Source of the DNA: Reyranella sp.
Lineage (GTDB): Bacteria; Pseudomonadota; Alphaproteobacteria; Reyranellales; Reyranellaceae
Length of the DNA stretch: 64,000 bases
Assembly: GCF_004297405.1 (NCBI RefSeq)
Contig: NZ_SCVC01000006.1
Span: forward strand, 806,001 to 870,000
Direction of reading: 5' to 3'
This document shows, piece after piece, positions 37,665-46,861 of this stretch. Below the pieces are notes generated by a model that saw only the letters and a program-made list of their open reading frames with translations, did not search any database and was not told the origin of the DNA. The position numbers and the translations under genes were made by a program. Each line of letters starts with the position of its first letter. The first letter of the stretch is position 1.

Positions 37665-38351
37665 TCAGGCGGCCTTGGCCTTGCGGCCCATCCCGTCGAA
37701 CTGGTCGAACATGCGTTCGCGCCAGCTATGTACGGGATCGTCGTTCTCCAGCAGCACCAGCGGGCTGGTCGCATAGGCCCACATGAAGGTGCCGAACAGG
37801 GCGTAGTCGGCATAGTTGGAGGTCGCGCCGCCCAGGAACTTCTGCTCGCGCAACACGCGACGCGCCGGCTCCAGCGCAGTCCTCAGGGTCGAGACCCCCT
37901 TCTCCCGCGCTCGCGCCTGGAAGCCCGCGAAGTCCGCAGTCCCTAAGCGCTTGCCGCGCGACTCGATGATGTAGGCCTTGTCCTCCGGGCGCACGCGATC
38001 CACCAGATCGGCGACCACCAGCGGGAACACCTGGGCGTTGATCGTCACGTCCGTCCAGCCGTTGGTGAACTGCCCCGCCAGCCGCTCCTGCTCGTTGGCG
38101 AACAGCGGCTTGTCTGGATAGGCCTTGTCGAGATGGCAGGCGATCGCCCAGCTATCCTTCACCGCCACTTCGCCATCCTTGATCACCGGCAGAAGCTGGG
38201 CATCGGCGAAGGCGATCTTGTGCTTTTCGGTGAAGCCCGTCGGCTCGTCTTTCCACGCCAGCCCCTTGTGGGCCAAAGCGAACTTGGCGCGCCAGCAGAA
38301 CGGGCTGGGGCGGCGGTCATTCTGAAAGACGAGGTCATAAAGCGTGATCAT
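37665..38351 (-). CDS. Glutathione S-transferase family protein
   Basis: A 228-residue two-domain GST: thioredoxin-like N-terminus (I-T-L-Y-D-L, then R-P-S-P-F-C-W-R-A-K-F-A-L with a cysteine at the usual active-site position) and an all-helical C-terminus. The L-L-P-V-I-K-D region supplies the cis-proline. It lies 19 bases downstream of another GST of similar length (38371-39054). Confidence 0.88.
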   Translation of the reverse strand: MITLYDLVFQNDRRPSPFCWRAKFALAHKGLAWKDEPTGFTEKHKIAFADAQLLPVIKDGEVAVKDSWAIACHLDKAYPDKPLFANEQERLAGQFTNGWTDVTINAQVFPLVVADLVDRVRPEDKAYIIESRGKRLGTADFAGFQARAREKGVSTLRTALEPARRVLREQKFLGGATSNYADYALFGTFMWAYATSPLVLLENDDPVHSWRERMFDQFDGMGRKAKAA

Positions 38352-38370
38352 CTACACTATCCGTTGAACT

Positions 38371-39054
38371 TTACGCGTGACTGGGAGCGTTGAGGCGTTG
38401 GCTCCAAGAGTAGAGCGGATCGTCTGTTTGAAGCAGCGCAAATCGGCTCGACTGCTCCGCCCAATGGAACGCCGCAGCGACCATGAAATCCGCCATGCCC
38501 GGCGTCGCGCCATGCAGGTTGCCGTTCTGCTTCACCGTGAGACGCAAGGGATCGAGTGCCTTCTGAAAAGCCGGCAATCGCGCCGCGCGCGTCTCGTTCA
38601 ATTTCTCTAGCGGCCCGAAGCGTGGTGCGCGCGTGCGGCGGATGTAGGCGCGATCTTCCTCATCGATATGGTCGAGCATGTCGAACAGGATGAAGCTCGC
38701 GATCTCCGGCGTGAGCCAAAGGCCACACCAGTTGTTAAAGTAGCGTGCGAGCGCGCGTCCCGCGTCGCCGCCGAACAGTGACGGCCGGTCGGGATAGGTC
38801 TCTTCGAGATGGTTGGCGATGCGCCAGGAGTCGACCACGACCTTGTCGCCATCGACCAGCACCGGGACGGTCTGCGACTTGGCGAAAGCGATTGCCTCCT
38901 TGTCGACAAAGCGCACCAGCTCAATGCGGTCGACAGCGAGGCCCTTGTGCCTGAGAGCAAGATGGACGCGTTGGCCGAACGGGCTGAGCTGACGCCCGTC
39001 CAGCGACTTCAGATCGTAGAGGGTGCGACCCCCTGCCCGTGGATTACTTGCCAT
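38371..39054 (-). CDS. Glutathione S-transferase family protein
   Basis: A 227-residue GST related to its downstream neighbour: both begin L-Y-D-L, have a Pro-Phe near the active site and share the K-G-L-A segment. Here the active-site segment is L-S-P-F-G-Q-R-V-H-L-A-L, lacking the cysteine. The start ATG 39054 overlaps the mmsB stop by 11 bases. Two tandem GSTs with different active-site residues suggest division of labour after duplication. Confidence 0.87.
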   Translation of the reverse strand: MASNPRAGGRTLYDLKSLDGRQLSPFGQRVHLALRHKGLAVDRIELVRFVDKEAIAFAKSQTVPVLVDGDKVVVDSWRIANHLEETYPDRPSLFGGDAGRALARYFNNWCGLWLTPEIASFILFDMLDHIDEEDRAYIRRTRAPRFGPLEKLNETRAARLPAFQKALDPLRLTVKQNGNLHGATPGMADFMVAAAFHWAEQSSRFALLQTDDPLYSWSQRLNAPSHA

Positions 39055-39925
39055 CCAGCATCTGAACGATGCCGGAGAAATCCTTGCCGCCGTGGCCCGA
39101 GTTGACGAACAGGTTGAAGAGCTGAGCGGCTTCGGCACCGAGCGGCGTGCTGGCGCCGGCGGCATTGGCGGCCTGCTGGGCCAGCACCAGGTCCTTCAGC
39201 ATCATCGCCGCCGTGAAGCCCGCCTGGTAGTCGCGGTTGGCGGGCGACGTCGGCACGGGGCCCGGCACTGGGCAATAGTTGGTGAGCGACCAGCACTGGC
39301 CCGACGAGGTCGAGGCTACGTCGAACAGCTTTTGCGCATCGAGGCCCAGGCGCTTGGCCAGCATGAAGGCTTCGCTGACGGCGATCATGGAGACGCCCAG
39401 CACCATGTTGTTGCAGATCTTGGCCGCCTGGCCGTTTCCGCTGCCGCCGGCATGAACGATGTTCTTGCCCATCTTCTCCAATACAGCTTTGGCCTTGGCG
39501 AAGGCGCCGTCCTTGCCGCCGACCATGAAGGTGAGCGTCCCGGCAGTGGCGCCGCCGACACCACCCGACACCGGCGCGTCGATCATCTCCATGCCGGCCT
39601 TGTCGGCGAGCGCGGCGACATGACGGGCGCTGTCGACATCGATGGTCGAGCAGTCGATCAGGAGCGTGCCCTTGGCGACGTTGGGCAGTACGTCCTTCTC
39701 ATAGACCTCGCGCACATGCTTGCCGGCTGGCAGCATGGTGACGACGATCTCGGCTCCCTTCACCGCCTCGGCGGCGGAGGCCGCCTTGTGCGCGCCCTTC
39801 TCGACCGCCGTGTTGAGCGCCGCGTCCGACAGGTCGAACGCCGTCACATGATGCTGTGCCTTGGCCAGATTGGCGGCCATCGGGCCGCCCATGTTGCCGA
39901 GGCCGATGAAGGCGATTTTCGCCAT
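39044..39925 (-). CDS. mmsB: 3-hydroxyisobutyrate dehydrogenase
   Basis: A 293-residue NAD-dependent beta-hydroxyacid dehydrogenase, oxidising 3-hydroxyisobutyrate to methylmalonate semialdehyde in valine breakdown. It has the Rossmann motif G-L-G-N-M-G-G-P-M-A, the substrate loop D-A-P-V-S-G-G-V-G-G-A and the catalytic lysine in G-N-G-Q-A-A-K-I-C-N-N. The next upstream genes encode the two preceding pathway steps, which makes the substrate assignment firm. mmsA, the next enzyme, is not in this window. Confidence 0.93.
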   Translation of the reverse strand: MAKIAFIGLGNMGGPMAANLAKAQHHVTAFDLSDAALNTAVEKGAHKAASAAEAVKGAEIVVTMLPAGKHVREVYEKDVLPNVAKGTLLIDCSTIDVDSARHVAALADKAGMEMIDAPVSGGVGGATAGTLTFMVGGKDGAFAKAKAVLEKMGKNIVHAGGSGNGQAAKICNNMVLGVSMIAVSEAFMLAKRLGLDAQKLFDVASTSSGQCWSLTNYCPVPGPVPTSPANRDYQAGFTAAMMLKDLVLAQQAANAAGASTPLGAEAAQLFNLFVNSGHGGKDFSGIVQMLDGK

Positions 39926-39947
39926 GGTTTCCTCCCTCTTTGGCCGC

Positions 39948-41018
39948 TCAGTCGAAGAACAGGTCGTTCGACACCGGCCGGAAATGCTCCTCCACCATCG
40001 CCGCGGTCACGCCTTCGATGGTCGGCGGATTCCAGACCGGCTTCTGGTCCTTGTCGATCAGCAGCGCGCGCACGCCCTCGAAGAAGTCGTGGCCCTTCTG
40101 CATGCAGCGCTGCGACATACGGTATTCGATGGTCATCGTGTCCTCGAACGATCGATTCGCACAGCGGCGAAGCTGCTCCAGCGTGATCGCCATGGACAGC
40201 GGCGAGAGCTTCATTAGCGCCGCGAGCTGCTTCTGCGAAAACTCGCTGTTCGACTTCTTGAGCTTGGCCACGATCTCCTGCAGCGTCTCAGCCGAGAAGC
40301 AGCGGTCGATCTCGGGCATCAACGACGGCAGCGTCGCCTCACCCGGATCGGCCGTGAACTTGGCGATCACCGCATCGACCTTCTCGTTGGCGCGCGGCCC
40401 CGAGAGATCGGCCGCGCCCAGCGCTGCCTGCAGGTCGTTGATCTTGGCACTCGGCACATGCGCCTGCACTATGCCGGCCCACAGCGCGTCAGCCACCTTC
40501 AGCCGGTAGCTGGTGAGTGCCAGGAAGGTTCCGAGCGCGCCCGGCAGGCGCGTCAGGAAATAGCCGCCGCCGACGTCGGGAAAGAGCCCGATGGTCGTTT
40601 CCGGCATGGCGAACAGGAACTTCTCGCTCGCCACCGAGTGCGAGCCGTGCGCCGAGAGGCCCACGCCGCCGCCCATGTTGATGCCGTCGATCAGCGAGAT
40701 CCACGGCTTGGCGTAGCGATAGATGCGGCGGTTGACGATGTACTCGTCGCGGAAGAAGTCGCGGCGCAGGGTGCCCGCAGGATTGTCGCGCATCTCGCGA
40801 TAGAGGCCGGCCACGTCGCCGCCGGCGCAGAAGGCGCGATCGCCGGCGCCGCGCAGGATCACCGCCTTGACCGCGGGGTCCTTCTCCCACTGCGGCATCA
40901 TCCGTTCCATTTCCTGGATGATGTTGTGCGACAGGGAATTCAGGACCTTGGGACGGTTCAGCGTCATCACGCCCAGGCCGTCTTTCACCTCGAACAGAAT
41001 CTCTGCTTCAGACATCAC
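39948..41018 (-). CDS. 3-hydroxyisobutyryl-CoA hydrolase
   Basis: A 356-residue crotonase-family protein, longer than hydratases and of the length usual for 3-hydroxyisobutyryl-CoA hydrolase. It has R-A-F-C-A-G-G-D-V, G-I-N-M-G-G-G-V-G-L-S-A and the P-E-T-T-I-G-L-F-P-D-V-G-G active-site region with Glu and Asp. The extended C-terminal helices include M-S-Q-R-C-M. It releases CoA from the valine intermediate and lies between the acyl-CoA dehydrogenase and mmsB. Confidence 0.92.
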   Translation of the reverse strand: MMSEAEILFEVKDGLGVMTLNRPKVLNSLSHNIIQEMERMMPQWEKDPAVKAVILRGAGDRAFCAGGDVAGLYREMRDNPAGTLRRDFFRDEYIVNRRIYRYAKPWISLIDGINMGGGVGLSAHGSHSVASEKFLFAMPETTIGLFPDVGGGYFLTRLPGALGTFLALTSYRLKVADALWAGIVQAHVPSAKINDLQAALGAADLSGPRANEKVDAVIAKFTADPGEATLPSLMPEIDRCFSAETLQEIVAKLKKSNSEFSQKQLAALMKLSPLSMAITLEQLRRCANRSFEDTMTIEYRMSQRCMQKGHDFFEGVRALLIDKDQKPVWNPPTIEGVTAAMVEEHFRPVSNDLFFD

Positions 41019-41070
41019 AACTCCAAAAGAAAAACCGCGCCGCGAAGAGGCCGTGCCGGCGGCGCCCTCA

Positions 41071-42210
41071 TCATCCCATCAACAGTCTGCGCGAGATGAT
41101 CACCCTCATGATCTCGTTGGTGCCTTCGAGGATCTGGTGGACGCGCAAGTCGCGGAGATAGCGCTCGATGGGGAAGTCCTTCAAGTAGCCGTAGCCGCCA
41201 TGCAATTGCAATGCGTCGTTGACGACACGGAAGCCCACGTCGGTGGCGAAGCGTTTGCCCATGGCCGCGGCCTGTGTCGCCTCCGGTGACTTGGCGTCGA
41301 GCAGTGACGCCGCCCGCCAGATCATCAGCCGCGCCGCGTCCAGTTCAGTCGCCATGTCCGCGAGCTTGAACTGCGTCGCCTGGAAATCGGCGATCGGCTT
41401 GCCGAACTGCTTGCGCTCCACGACGTAGCGCGACGCCGTCTCGAGGCAGGCGCGCGCGCCGCCCAGCGAGCAGGCGCCGATGTTGATGCGGCCGCCGTCG
41501 AGACCCGTCATCGCGATCTTGAAGCCGTGGCCTTCGGGTCCCAGCCGGTTGGCGACCGGCACCTTGCAATTGTCGAAGATCACCGCCGCGGTCGGCTGGC
41601 TGTTCCAGCCGAGCTTGTTCTCCTGCTTGCCGAAGGAAAGCCCCGGCGTGCCCGCCTCGACCACCAGGGTCGAGACACCGCCCGCCCCCGGCCCGCCGGT
41701 GCGCAGCATCACAACATAGATGTCGCTGCGGCCGCCGCCCGAAATGAAGGCCTTGGTGCCGTTCAGGATGTAGTGATCGCCACTCAGCTCCGCGCGCGTG
41801 GCGAGTGCTGCCGCATCCGACCCGGCGCCTGGCTCGGTGAGACAGTAGCTCGCGAAATGCTCCATCGAGCAGAGCTTGGGCAGGAAGCGCTTGCGCTGCT
41901 CGTCGTCGCCAAAGCCGTCGATCATCCACGCCGCCATGTTGTGGATGGAGATGTAGGCCGCCGTGCTGGGACAGGCCGCGGCCAGCTCCTCCATGATCAG
42001 GGCCGCGTCGAAGCGCGAGAGGCCGCTGCCGCCGACATCGTCCTTCACATAGATGCCGCCGAACCCCAGCGCCGCCGCCTCGCGCAGGACGTCCTCGGGA
42101 AAGATCTTCTCGGCATCCCAGCGCGCAGCCTCGGGCAGCATCCGCTCCGTCGCGAATTGCCGCGCCGTGTCGCGGAAGGCTTGTTGGTCTTCGGAAAGCG
42201 AAAAATCCAT
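41071..42210 (-). CDS. Acyl-CoA dehydrogenase, probably isobutyryl-CoA dehydrogenase
   Basis: A 379-residue FAD enzyme. It has [12 protein letters not shown] and the C-terminal [14 protein letters not shown] signature, where E-G-T-N-E contains the glutamate found at the catalytic position in short-chain members. Family likeness plus the downstream hydrolase and mmsB point to isobutyryl-CoA, so the three genes form a valine-degradation operon. A dedicated hydratase for the intermediate step is not adjacent; another crotonase gene could supply it. Confidence 0.9.
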   Translation of the reverse strand: MDFSLSEDQQAFRDTARQFATERMLPEAARWDAEKIFPEDVLREAAALGFGGIYVKDDVGGSGLSRFDAALIMEELAAACPSTAAYISIHNMAAWMIDGFGDDEQRKRFLPKLCSMEHFASYCLTEPGAGSDAAALATRAELSGDHYILNGTKAFISGGGRSDIYVVMLRTGGPGAGGVSTLVVEAGTPGLSFGKQENKLGWNSQPTAAVIFDNCKVPVANRLGPEGHGFKIAMTGLDGGRINIGACSLGGARACLETASRYVVERKQFGKPIADFQATQFKLADMATELDAARLMIWRAASLLDAKSPEATQAAAMGKRFATDVGFRVVNDALQLHGGYGYLKDFPIERYLRDLRVHQILEGTNEIMRVIISRRLLMG

Positions 42211-42288
42211 GCGCGGCGGATCATATCTGGGGGTCTCCCCCGGTCAACCGCGATGGCAACCGCAGGGGCGGAGCCCTACACTTGCGCG

Positions 42289-42726
42289 ATGAGTTGGCGC
42301 ACCCTGAGTGAGGACGAAGCCGCAGTGCTTCCCGAGGCCCGGCTGGGTGGCGCCCTGCTCTGGCTCGTCGTTGCCGCGTCGGCTGTTTGCCTTGTGGCAC
42401 TCCTGGGCTCGGTGCTGGCATTCGACAGGCTGCGCGAACTCGGTCTGCGATACATGCTCGCCGTGGGCTTCGTCACCGTGTGGTCGCTCACCTTCCTCGT
42501 GATGACCCTCCTGCGTTGGCGCGGAACGCCCCTCGTCGCGAGTGCCGGGCTCCTACTCTGGATCGCCGGCCGCGCCGGCATCGTGATCTCCGGAGGCGCG
42601 CTATCGCACTGGCCGCTGCTGGTCGATCTCACTGCAGAGGCCGCCCTGGCTGCTGGCTTCTGCGGCTATATGGCCGGCGCGGTGCGACCCAATGCCTATT
42701 ATCGCCGTCGCCTACCCACGGCCTGA
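42289..42726 (+). CDS. Four-helix integral membrane protein
   Basis: A 145-residue protein with four hydrophobic segments (about 21-44, 56-74, 82-99 and 105-128) and polar ends. It may belong to the DUF2569-like small membrane proteins, but that is uncertain. Start ATG 42289 gives the natural N-terminus M-S-W-R-T-L-S-E-D-E; a much longer open frame upstream runs antisense through the acyl-CoA dehydrogenase. Followed 19 bases later by hemB. Confidence 0.75.
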   Translation: MSWRTLSEDEAAVLPEARLGGALLWLVVAASAVCLVALLGSVLAFDRLRELGLRYMLAVGFVTVWSLTFLVMTLLRWRGTPLVASAGLLLWIAGRAGIVISGGALSHWPLLVDLTAEAALAAGFCGYMAGAVRPNAYYRRRLPTA

Positions 42727-42736
42727 GCGGCTATAA

Positions 42737-43756
<1,020 letters not shown>

Positions 43757-43765
43757 TCGCCCCGC

Positions 43766-44254
43766 ATGATTGAGCGTCCATCGGCCCGGCTGATCCTGCT
43801 CGACCCGCAGGACCGCCTCTTCCTGTTCAACGTGCACGACCCCGCGGTGTTCGATCCCGCCCAGCCGTTCTTCGATCCGTTCTGGGTGATGATCGGCGGC
43901 CTGGTCGATCCCGGCGAGGATTTCGCCGAAGCCGCGGTTCGTGAGGCCGGCGAAGAAACCAAGCTGCCGGTGATCGACGAGCCCCGCTGGGTCTGGACGC
44001 GTGAGCGGCGCATGAGCTGGCGCGGCAAGGATGTGATGCACAAGGAGCGCTTCTTCCTGGCGCGCACCGACCGCACCGAGATCGACACGTCCGGCCTCGA
44101 CGAGAAGGAACGGAGCTGGACCCGCGGCCATCGCTGGTGGACCGCCGACGAGATCGCCGCGTCCGGCGAACGCTTCGAGCCGCTCGACCTCGGCGCCCGT
44201 CTCGGGACGCTGCTGCGCGACGGCCCCCCGGCGGAGCCCGTCGTCCTCGGCTAA
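43766..44254 (+). CDS. Nudix hydrolase
   Basis: A 162-residue Nudix protein. The Nudix box runs from Gly45 to about residue 67 (G-L-V-D-P-G-E then R-E-A-G-E-E), with the metal-binding R-E-x2-E-E intact and a Lys at the usual Gly before the last position. Substrate unknown. It starts nine bases after hemB and overlaps the convergent gene by four bases. Confidence 0.9.
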   Translation: MIERPSARLILLDPQDRLFLFNVHDPAVFDPAQPFFDPFWVMIGGLVDPGEDFAEAAVREAGEETKLPVIDEPRWVWTRERRMSWRGKDVMHKERFFLARTDRTEIDTSGLDEKERSWTRGHRWWTADEIAASGERFEPLDLGARLGTLLRDGPPAEPVVLG

Positions 44255-45075
44255 CCCGCAGCGAGCATCTTTCGCACGTCTGCGAAGGCCATCATCTCGC
44301 GCATCCAGGCGAACGACCCCTGCTCCTTCATCGCACGGCCGGCATCGACGAAGGCCGCCAGCGCGAGGCGTGAGAGCGCGCCGCCGACGCTGATGCGCTT
44401 GGCGCCGGCCTCGGCGAGCTGCGCCACGGTGACGTCGGGATCGAGCCAGCCCGTGACCACGTTGAACGGACGCTTCACGGCGCCGACGAACTCGCGCACT
44501 TCGGCCACGTTGCGCAGGCCCGGCGCGTAGAGCACGTCCGCACCGGCGGCTTCGTAGGCCTGCAGCCGGCGGATCGTGTCGCCCTTGTCGTTGCGGCCGT
44601 GCAGCAGGTTCTCGGCACGGGCGGTCAGCATGAACGGCACCGGCAACGCCCGCGCTGCCTCCACCGCGGCACGCACGCGCGCTACGGCGAGGTCGAAGTC
44701 ATAGATCGGGTTCTTCGGATCACCGGTCGAATCCTCGATCGAGCCGCCGACGGCGCCGGCTTCTGACGCAAGACGGATCGCCTCGGCCGCCGCTGCGGGC
44801 TCGTGTGCGAAGCAATTCTCCAGGTCGACGTTCACCGGCAGGTCGGTCGCTTCGGCAATCGCCCGGCAGTTGGCGATCACCTCGGCTCGGCTCACCTTGC
44901 TGTCGGCGCGGCCGAGCATGTTGGCGAGGCCCAGGCTCGTGGTCGCCAGCGCCTCGAAGCCGATGGCCGCGAGCAGCTTCGCCGTGCCGGCGTCCCACGG
45001 ATTGGGAATGACGAAGGCGCCCGGCCGCTCGTGCAGGGCGCGGAACGTCGAGGCTTTGTCGGCTTGGCTGGGCAT
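44251..45075 (-). CDS. Isocitrate lyase / PEP mutase superfamily protein
   Basis: A 274-residue TIM-barrel protein of the PEP mutase/isocitrate lyase superfamily. Family features: N-P-W-D-A-G-T-A-K-L-L near the N-terminus, V-D-L-E-N-C-F and G-G-S-I-E-D-S-T-G-D. The K-x2-C-G-H catalytic motif of isocitrate lyase is absent, so it is likely a carboxyvinyl-phosphonate mutase-like or oxaloacetate-hydrolase-like enzyme. It is divergent from a LysR gene that may control it. Confidence 0.87.
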   Translation of the reverse strand: MPSQADKASTFRALHERPGAFVIPNPWDAGTAKLLAAIGFEALATTSLGLANMLGRADSKVSRAEVIANCRAIAEATDLPVNVDLENCFAHEPAAAAEAIRLASEAGAVGGSIEDSTGDPKNPIYDFDLAVARVRAAVEAARALPVPFMLTARAENLLHGRNDKGDTIRRLQAYEAAGADVLYAPGLRNVAEVREFVGAVKRPFNVVTGWLDPDVTVAQLAEAGAKRISVGGALSRLALAAFVDAGRAMKEQGSFAWMREMMAFADVRKMLAAG

Positions 45076-45111
45076 GCGCCCCTCCCTGGATGTCGTTAGT
45101 GGGTCGCCGTG

Positions 45112-45149
45112 ACAATTGCCGGTTCGCCAATCATTGTGAAATGCATTGT
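45112..45149. promoter_or_regulatory. Candidate LysR-type operator
   Basis: The divergent gap holds ACAAT at 45112-45116 and two direct CATTGT copies (45132-45137 and 45144-45149), with the inverted pair ACAAT and ATTGT forming a spaced dyad. LysR regulators often bind such spaced half sites between their own gene and a divergent target. The assignment is by position and pattern only. Confidence 0.35.
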
Positions 45150-45179
45150 TCTTACAGTTTCCATCAGGATTACTGATCC

Positions 45180-46106
45180 ATGGATATCGATGAGATCCAG
45201 ACCTTCGTCGCCATCGCCGAACTCGGCGGCTTCACCCGCGCCGCTCAGCGATTGCACCGCTCGCAGCCCGCCATCAGCCGCCGCCTCGGCCTGCTGGAAC
45301 AGGAGTTGGGCGCGCCGCTGTTCGAGCGCATCCGCGGCCATGCCCGCCTGACCGAGGCCGGCCGCGCTTTCCTGCCTCATGCCGAGGCCGCCCTCGCCGC
45401 TCTCAAGGATGCGCGCGAGGCCGTACGCACCCTGCAGACCGGCCTGCAGGGCGCGATCTCGCTGGCCCTGGTCGGCACGCTGGCCGACACGCACATCGTC
45501 GACGTGCTGCGCCGGTTCGCGCGTCGCTCGCAGGATGTCCGGCTCGAACTGCGCACGGCGTCGAGCGCGGAGATCACGGATCTCGTGCGCCGCGGCGAAG
45601 CAACGTTAGGCTTGCGCTACTTCGCCAGCGAACGGCCGGAACTCGTCTCGCTGGACGCCGGCGGCGAGGCGATGCTGGTGGTCGCCGCTCCCGGTCACCG
45701 CCTGGCTGGACGCCGCATACGCGACGCGCGTGCGCTCGCCGGCGATCGCTGGATCGGCTTTCCGCCGGTGCAGGGCGAACGCGACTCCTCGGGTCATATT
45801 CTCGCGCGGCAGTTGATCAGGGCCGGGCTGGATGCGGCCGACCTCACCCTGATCGACAGCCTGACGGCCCAGAAGCGTCTCACCCAGGCGGGCTTTGGCC
45901 TCGCGCTGGTGCCGGAGAGCAGCGTGCGCGACGAGCTGCGCCAAGGTTTGCTGGTCGCGCTCGATGTGCCGGCGATACGGACCACCATCCCGATCATCGC
46001 GCTCCATCGCCGCAACGGCTATCTCAGCCCCGCTGCCAAGGCTCTGCTGGCCTTGCTGACGGGCGGTACGCTGCGCCTGAAGCCGCGCCGCGCGAAGGGC
46101 TCGTGA
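45180..46106 (+). CDS. LysR family transcriptional regulator
   Basis: A 308-residue regulator. An N-terminal winged helix (M-D-I-D-E-I-Q-T-F-V-A-I-A-E-L-G-G-F-T-R-A-A, then L-H-R-S-Q-P-A-I-S-R) is followed by a linker helix and a periplasmic-binding-like effector domain from about residue 90. It probably regulates the divergent PEP-mutase-family gene and itself. Confidence 0.93.
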   Translation: MDIDEIQTFVAIAELGGFTRAAQRLHRSQPAISRRLGLLEQELGAPLFERIRGHARLTEAGRAFLPHAEAALAALKDAREAVRTLQTGLQGAISLALVGTLADTHIVDVLRRFARRSQDVRLELRTASSAEITDLVRRGEATLGLRYFASERPELVSLDAGGEAMLVVAAPGHRLAGRRIRDARALAGDRWIGFPPVQGERDSSGHILARQLIRAGLDAADLTLIDSLTAQKRLTQAGFGLALVPESSVRDELRQGLLVALDVPAIRTTIPIIALHRRNGYLSPAAKALLALLTGGTLRLKPRRAKGS

Positions 46107-46181
46107 ATCGCGCCTAACCTTGCCGGACGGTGCCAGCATCGCTAGTCGACTTCGGCAGGATACCAAGGAGGGTATGCAGCG

Positions 46182-46622
46182 ATGACGATGGCTTCGGCGG
46201 AATACTTGGCCCTCGCTCGTGCAATCGATTGCACGAACTATCACTTTGACCGCTGCATCGCCGTGGCCGGTGGAGAGCGATGCGGCCTGTTCCTGCACAA
46301 GCTCCTGCGGTGGCACCGATACACCAAGGTCACCCGCAACGGATACAAGTGGGTGACGCTGACGCGCGCGGAATGGCAGGCGGAACTGCACTGCACGCCC
46401 AAACAGATCCGTCTCGTTCTCGAAAAGATGACGGCCCTCGACTTCATCGTGCGCGAACAGCACTTCTTCAGCGGCAACAAGCCATCGCTGTTCGTGCAAC
46501 CGACGGGAACGCTCTTCCTTGCCCTGACTGGCGAAGGGCCCACCCAGGCAGGCCCTCCGGGGCCCAGCCAGGATGGCCCTTTAGGGCCATCCCTATATGT
46601 AAACCTTCATAGTAAACTCTAA
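46182..46622 (+). CDS. Orphan winged-helix protein with a collagen-like tail
   Basis: A 146-residue protein preceded by AAGGAGG nine bases before ATG 46182. Residues 35-105 have the pattern of winged-helix domains seen in phage and plasmid replication or regulatory proteins (W-V-T-L-T-R-A-E-W-Q-A-E-L, then K-Q-I-R-L-V-L-E-K-M). The tail has G-P-P-G-P-S-Q-D-G-P-L-G-P-S repeats coded by GC-rich imperfect repeats, then ends in an AT-richer stretch. It has no functional neighbours and contains two copies of a repeated palindrome. It may be the remnant of a mobile element; this is inference. Confidence 0.65.
   Translation: MTMASAEYLALARAIDCTNYHFDRCIAVAGGERCGLFLHKLLRWHRYTKVTRNGYKWVTLTRAEWQAELHCTPKQIRLVLEKMTALDFIVREQHFFSGNKPSLFVQPTGTLFLALTGEGPTQAGPPGPSQDGPLGPSLYVNLHSKL
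46217..46236. repeat. 20-bp perfect palindrome, first copy of a repeated site
   Basis: TCGTGCAATCGATTGCACGA is fully self-complementary and lies inside the winged-helix gene near its 5' end. The first 19 bases recur with one change at 46675-46693, and a 14-base relative is at 46490-46503. It could be an operator used by this gene's product or a conserved recombination or replication site. Confidence 0.7.
46490..46503. repeat. Half copy of the repeated palindrome
   Basis: GTTCGTGCAACCGA is shared exactly with 46674-46687, then the sequences diverge, so only one arm of the dyad is present. It is within the coding sequence (around F-V-Q-P-T), so it may be chance or an ancestral copy. Confidence 0.45.
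46571..46592. repeat. Perfect inverted repeat in the winged-helix gene
   Basis: GGATGGCCCT (46571-46580) and AGGGCCATCC (46583-46592) form a 10-bp stem with a two-base centre near the end of the gene. There is no T-run, so it is not a standard terminator. The surrounding GGGCC-rich segment codes the collagen-like tail. Confidence 0.6.
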
Positions 46623-46674
46623 TTAGAAACTAAGATTGCGGTCGGCTTCGCCGCCGCGGCCCCTCTCCCACAGT

Positions 46675-46693
46675 TCGTGCAACCGATTGCACG
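46675..46693. repeat. Second copy of the repeated palindrome
   Basis: TCGTGCAACCGATTGCACG differs from the first copy at one central base. It lies in the gap between the winged-helix gene and the small membrane-peptide gene, about 460 bases from copy one. The two copies flank most of the winged-helix gene as direct repeats that are also dyads. Confidence 0.7.
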
Positions 46694-46711
46694 CGCTGAG
46701 AGGTGCATCGG

Positions 46712-46852
46712 TCAGTGGCGATCCCGTTCCTTCTCGCGCTTGCGTTCCTCGTGTTCAGCCGAAGCGCCGCGGTAAGCGCGCCAGGCGAGCACGAGAGCAA
46801 CCAGCGAGCAGGCCAAACCGACGATCAGAGCCATGGGTTCGATGTTAGTCAT
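46712..46852 (-). CDS. Small single-pass membrane peptide (46 residues)
   Basis: Translated from the minus strand, an ATG at 46852 gives M-T-N-I-E-P-M-A-L-I-V-G-L-A-C-S-L, then a continuous hydrophobic helix to about residue 26 and a strongly charged tail (E-E-R-K-R-E-K-E-R-D-R-H). It lies nine bases past the stop of the alpha/beta hydrolase gene and on its strand, so co-transcription is likely. One helix with a charged cytoplasmic tail is typical of real small membrane proteins. Function unknown. Confidence 0.55.
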   Translation of the reverse strand: MTNIEPMALIVGLACSLVALVLAWRAYRGASAEHEERKREKERDRH

Positions 46853-46861
46853 ATCGGGACC

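Noticed and set aside
46571..46592. The inverted repeat in the winged-helix gene as a terminator
   Set aside because: It lies within the coding region and is not followed by a T-run.
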